This document shows positions 61,663 to 64,000 of a DNA stretch of 64,000 nucleotides, piece after piece. Positions within the stretch are counted from its first letter, which is position 1; the number at the start of each line of letters is the position of its first letter. The translations under genes were made by a program, and so were the position numbers. Source of the stretch: Streptomyces sp. T12. GTDB lineage: Bacteria; Actinomycetota; Actinomycetes; Streptomycetales; Streptomycetaceae. The DNA lies in NCBI RefSeq assembly GCF_028736035.1, contig NZ_CP117866.1:1922001-1986000 (forward strand), read 5' to 3'. The notes beneath the pieces are model-generated. The model had not been told where the DNA came from, searched no databases, and was given only the letters and a program-made list of their open reading frames with translations.

Positions 61663-62433
61663 CTACTCCTCGGAACCGCCGGAGTCCTCGGAGTCCTCCG
61701 CACCGTCGGCGCTCTCGGCCTCGGTGGCCGCTCCCCCCGCCTCCAGCAACCGAGCCAGCTGGCGACCGACGATGCGCTTGAACTTCCGCGACTGCGGACG
61801 CGTACGGTCCAGCACCGCGACCTCCAGGCGCTCCGCGGGAATCTCCCGCTGCGTGCCGTTCGACTCACGGGACAGAGCCTGGACCGCCAGCTTGAGAGCC
61901 TCGGCAAGACTCATGCCGTCCTGATGACGCTGATCCAGATAGTTGCTGATCAACTCGGCATTACCGCCGACCGCGACCGAGCCGTGCTCGTCCACGATCG
62001 AGCCGTCATGCGGCAGCCGATAGATCTGGTCACCCTCCGGAGTCTCACCGACCTCGGCGACGACCAGCTCCACCTCGTACGGCTTCTCCGCCGCGGAAGA
62101 GAAGATCGTGCCCAGCGTCTGGGCGTAGACGTTGGCAAGACCACGGGCGGTCACATCGTCACGGTCGTAGGTGTAACCACGAAGATCGGCGTACCGCACA
62201 CCACCGATCCGCAGATTCTCGTACTCGTTGTACTTGCCGGCCGCCGCGAAGCCGATCCGGTCATAGATCTCGCTGAACTTGTGCAGCGCGCGGGACGGGT
62301 TCTCGCCGACGAAGACAATGCCGTCGGCGTACTGCAGCACGACCAGGCTGCGGCCACGGGCGATGCCCTTACGGGCGTACTCCGCCCGGTCGGCCATGGC
62401 CTGCTGGGGTGAGACATAGAACGGCGTCGACAC
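61663..62433 (-). CDS. prcA: 20S proteasome alpha subunit
   Basis: A 256-aa alpha subunit. It begins [27 protein letters not shown], the N-terminal gate helix of the actinobacterial type, and contains the proteasome core fold ([37 protein letters not shown]). A Ser/Glu-rich tail of about 30 aa follows. It forms the outer rings of the 20S particle with PrcB. It lies 60 bp downstream of prcB. Confidence 0.98.
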   Translation of the reverse strand: MSTPFYVSPQQAMADRAEYARKGIARGRSLVVLQYADGIVFVGENPSRALHKFSEIYDRIGFAAAGKYNEYENLRIGGVRYADLRGYTYDRDDVTARGLANVYAQTLGTIFSSAAEKPYEVELVVAEVGETPEGDQIYRLPHDGSIVDEHGSVAVGGNAELISNYLDQRHQDGMSLAEALKLAVQALSRESNGTQREIPAERLEVAVLDRTRPQSRKFKRIVGRQLARLLEAGGAATEAESADGAEDSEDSGGSEE

Positions 62434-62493
62434 CGGTTATCCGTCCCTTTCTGTCGAAGTCACAGGATCACCTTGATAAGACCGACCCGCCGC

Positions 62494-63339
62494 CTACAGC
62501 AGCGCGGCCCGCGGGCCGTCGGGCTGCTCCAGACGCCGCTCCAGGATGGAACGGGCGATCTCAGAGGACTCGTCATCGCTGAGCCGACGGAAGCCGGACT
62601 CGGTGATCACGGTGACGATCGGGTAGATCCGGCGGGCGACATCGGGACCACCGGTCGCCGAGTCGTCGTCAGCCGCGTCATACAGGGCCTGCACCACGAG
62701 CGTCGTGGCCTCGGCCTCGTTCAGGTCATCACGGAAGAGCTTCTTCATGGCACCACGCGCGAAGATCGACCCCGAACCGGTGGCGGCGTAACCCGTCTCC
62801 TCGGAACGACCACCGGTCACGTCGTAGGAGAAGATCCGCCCCTTCTCCCGATCCACGTCATACCCCGCGAAGATCGGCACCACGGCCAGCCCCTGCATGG
62901 CCATCCCCAGGTTCTGCCGAATCATCGTCGACAGACGATTCGCCTTGCCCTCCAGCGACAGCTGCGCACCCTCGACCTTCTCGAAGTGCTCCAGCTCCAA
63001 CTGGAAGAGCTTCACCATCTCAATGGCCAGACCGGCCGTACCGGCCATACCCACGGCCGAGTACTCGTCGGCCGGGAAGACCTTCTCGATGTCGCGCTGG
63101 GCGATGACGTTGCCCATGGTGGCCCGACGGTCACCGGCGAGCACCACGCCCCCCGGGAACGTCACACCGACGATGGTCGTCCCGTGCGGCGCCTCGATCA
63201 CGCCCTGCGTGGGTGGGAGTTGCCGGTTGCCGGGCAGCAGCTCCGGCTGATGCTCGGAGAGAAAGTCCACGAACGAGGACGACCCAGGCGTCAGGAAGGC
63301 AGCTGGTAGACGCCCGGTGCTACGAGTGTTGGCTTCCAC
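62494..63339 (-). CDS. prcB: 20S proteasome beta subunit
   Basis: A 281-aa precursor. A propeptide of about 53 residues ends at HG, and autocleavage exposes the catalytic Thr of [21 protein letters not shown]. Lys33-type and other core residues are present. The GTG at 63339 ([12 protein letters not shown]) follows AAGGA. The start lies inside the 3' end of the endonuclease VII-like gene (49-bp overlap). Confidence 0.98.
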   Translation of the reverse strand: MEANTRSTGRLPAAFLTPGSSSFVDFLSEHQPELLPGNRQLPPTQGVIEAPHGTTIVGVTFPGGVVLAGDRRATMGNVIAQRDIEKVFPADEYSAVGMAGTAGLAIEMVKLFQLELEHFEKVEGAQLSLEGKANRLSTMIRQNLGMAMQGLAVVPIFAGYDVDREKGRIFSYDVTGGRSEETGYAATGSGSIFARGAMKKLFRDDLNEAEATTLVVQALYDAADDDSATGGPDVARRIYPIVTVITESGFRRLSDDESSEIARSILERRLEQPDGPRAALL

Positions 63340-63896
63340 GCGATTCCTTCCAAGTAAGCGGCGGCCCGGCGGACGGCGTCGGGATCGTCGCCCAACTTGC
63401 CGATGGCCGAATTGCAGTTGAAGCACAGTACGCCACGGACCCTACCCGTCTTGTGGCAGTGATCCACATGTACGGCCGGAGCCTTCAGACAGATCACGCA
63501 GAGCCCCATCTGAGAGGCAACCATCTCGTCACGCTCGGCTTCGGTGAGGCCGTAGTGGCGCTTCAAGTGACCCGCGCGGCCCTCGGCGGCTCGGCACGCC
63601 TTGCAGCGCGTCGACAGCCCGTCTGAGGCCGTTGCGTTGCGGTGCCACTCGCTCCACGGCTTTACCTCGCCGCATTTCAAGCAGAGCTTGTGCCCCTCGG
63701 GCACCTCAACCTTCCGGCGGACCTTCCGGCCGAGGCCCTGCTGACGCGTCCGGTGATAGTCCGACGCGCAATCCCGGCAGTGTCGCTGCAGACCGTCCAG
63801 ATTGGACCGCCTACGAGCGAAGGCTGCGTACGGCTTGTCCTCACCGCACCGCACGCAGCGCTTCACGCTCTCTTCGCTTGTCAACTCGAACCCCAC
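63291..63896 (-). CDS. Recombination endonuclease VII-like zinc protein
   Basis: A 201-aa protein with three zinc-type modules: [13 protein letters not shown]...[20 protein letters not shown]...CKAC and the catalytic CVICL...[19 protein letters not shown], an HNH-like motif of T4 endonuclease VII proteins. The family resolves branched DNA. Its place between pup and prcB is conserved, as I recall it, in Streptomyces. The GTG at 63896 is used. It overlaps prcB by 49 bp. Confidence 0.88.
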   Translation of the reverse strand: MGFELTSEESVKRCVRCGEDKPYAAFARRRSNLDGLQRHCRDCASDYHRTRQQGLGRKVRRKVEVPEGHKLCLKCGEVKPWSEWHRNATASDGLSTRCKACRAAEGRAGHLKRHYGLTEAERDEMVASQMGLCVICLKAPAVHVDHCHKTGRVRGVLCFNCNSAIGKLGDDPDAVRRAAAYLEGIAWKPTLVAPGVYQLPS

Positions 63897-63916
63897 CGTA
63901 ACCTTCGATTCGAAGG

Positions 63917-64000
63917 CTACTGGCCGCCTTTCTGAACGAATGATCGAACGAAGTCCTCGGCGTTCTCCTCCAGGACATCGTCAATCTCGTCCAGAACCGA
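63917..64000 (-). CDS. pup: Prokaryotic ubiquitin-like protein Pup (3' end only)
   Basis: The last 27 codons of pup are visible: SVLDEIDDVLEENAEDFVRSFVQKGGQ (in pieces: SVLDEIDDVLEEN, AEDFVRSFVQKGGQ), ending with the hallmark GGQ before a TAG stop at 63917. The C-terminal Gln must be deamidated by Dop before PafA can attach it. The 5' part lies beyond the window. It reads into the endonuclease VII-like gene after a 20-bp gap. Confidence 0.97.
   Translation of the reverse strand, partial: SVLDEIDDVLEENAEDFVRSFVQKGGQ

Overview
The window is chromosomal DNA of a Streptomyces species. GC content and third-position GC are very high, GTG and TTG starts are common, TTA codons are rare, and the gene order (infC-rpmI-rplT, a glnA4-type ethanolamine locus, an opu betaine transporter, a rar/cvn9-type conservon, tatAC, pafBC, pafA, prcBA, pup) matches what I remember of the Streptomyces coelicolor SCO1596-SCO1646 region. 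No database was searched. All names rest on motifs, lengths and synteny.

Layout. 1-2.8 kb: a leftward translation operon (infC with a probable AUC start behind an attenuator-like hairpin, rpmI, rplT), then a 23S-type TrmH/SpoU methyltransferase cut by the window edge. 2.8-10.8 kb: DUF1844 and SseB-like proteins, a beta-lactamase-fold exported serine hydrolase, a mycosin-type subtilase coupled to a 690-aa proline-rich membrane protein, a PLP-dependent amino acid aldolase/racemase-fold enzyme and a DUF2510 membrane protein. 10.8-17.5 kb: a complete-looking gamma-glutamylation route for ethanolamine (SDR, aldehyde dehydrogenase, GlnA4-like synthetase, GntR regulator, APC permease, C26 hydrolase). 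17.7-21.1 kb: a LysR/TDT-exporter pair, a BtuF-like binding protein and an XRE-cupin regulator. 21.5-25.3 kb: a betaine/choline ABC transporter whose permease is fused to two substrate-binding domains that share a 368-bp identical stretch. 25.5-27.5 kb: a 5'-3' exonuclease and a siderophore-interacting reductase behind an iron box.

27.7-45.3 kb holds a nitrogen-scavenging regulon in two pieces. An APC permease (27.8 kb) and, 11 kb away, a TetR-divergent operon of two DUF1989 proteins, a biotin-dependent urea/guanidine carboxylase and allophanate hydrolase share an almost identical 20-bp palindrome. Between them lie a gene-poor stretch, a lower-GC terpene cyclase with a TTA codon, a pseudouridine synthase and the rarABCDE conservon, whose P450 lacks the EXXR motif and whose rarC has a TTA codon.

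45.3-49.0 kb is a probable rifamycin-resistance locus: a rifamycin-associated element (RAE) precedes a glycosyltransferase (Rgt-like) and a HelR-like RNA-polymerase-recycling helicase. 49.1-64.0 kb, nearly all leftward, is the conserved protein-quality and DNA-damage block: Ski2-like helicase, tatC, tatA, small proteins, pafC, pafB, two FKBP-type isomerases, pafA, an inserted MFS/LacI pair with its own operator dyad, prcA, prcB, an endonuclease VII-like gene overlapping prcB, and the 3' end of pup.
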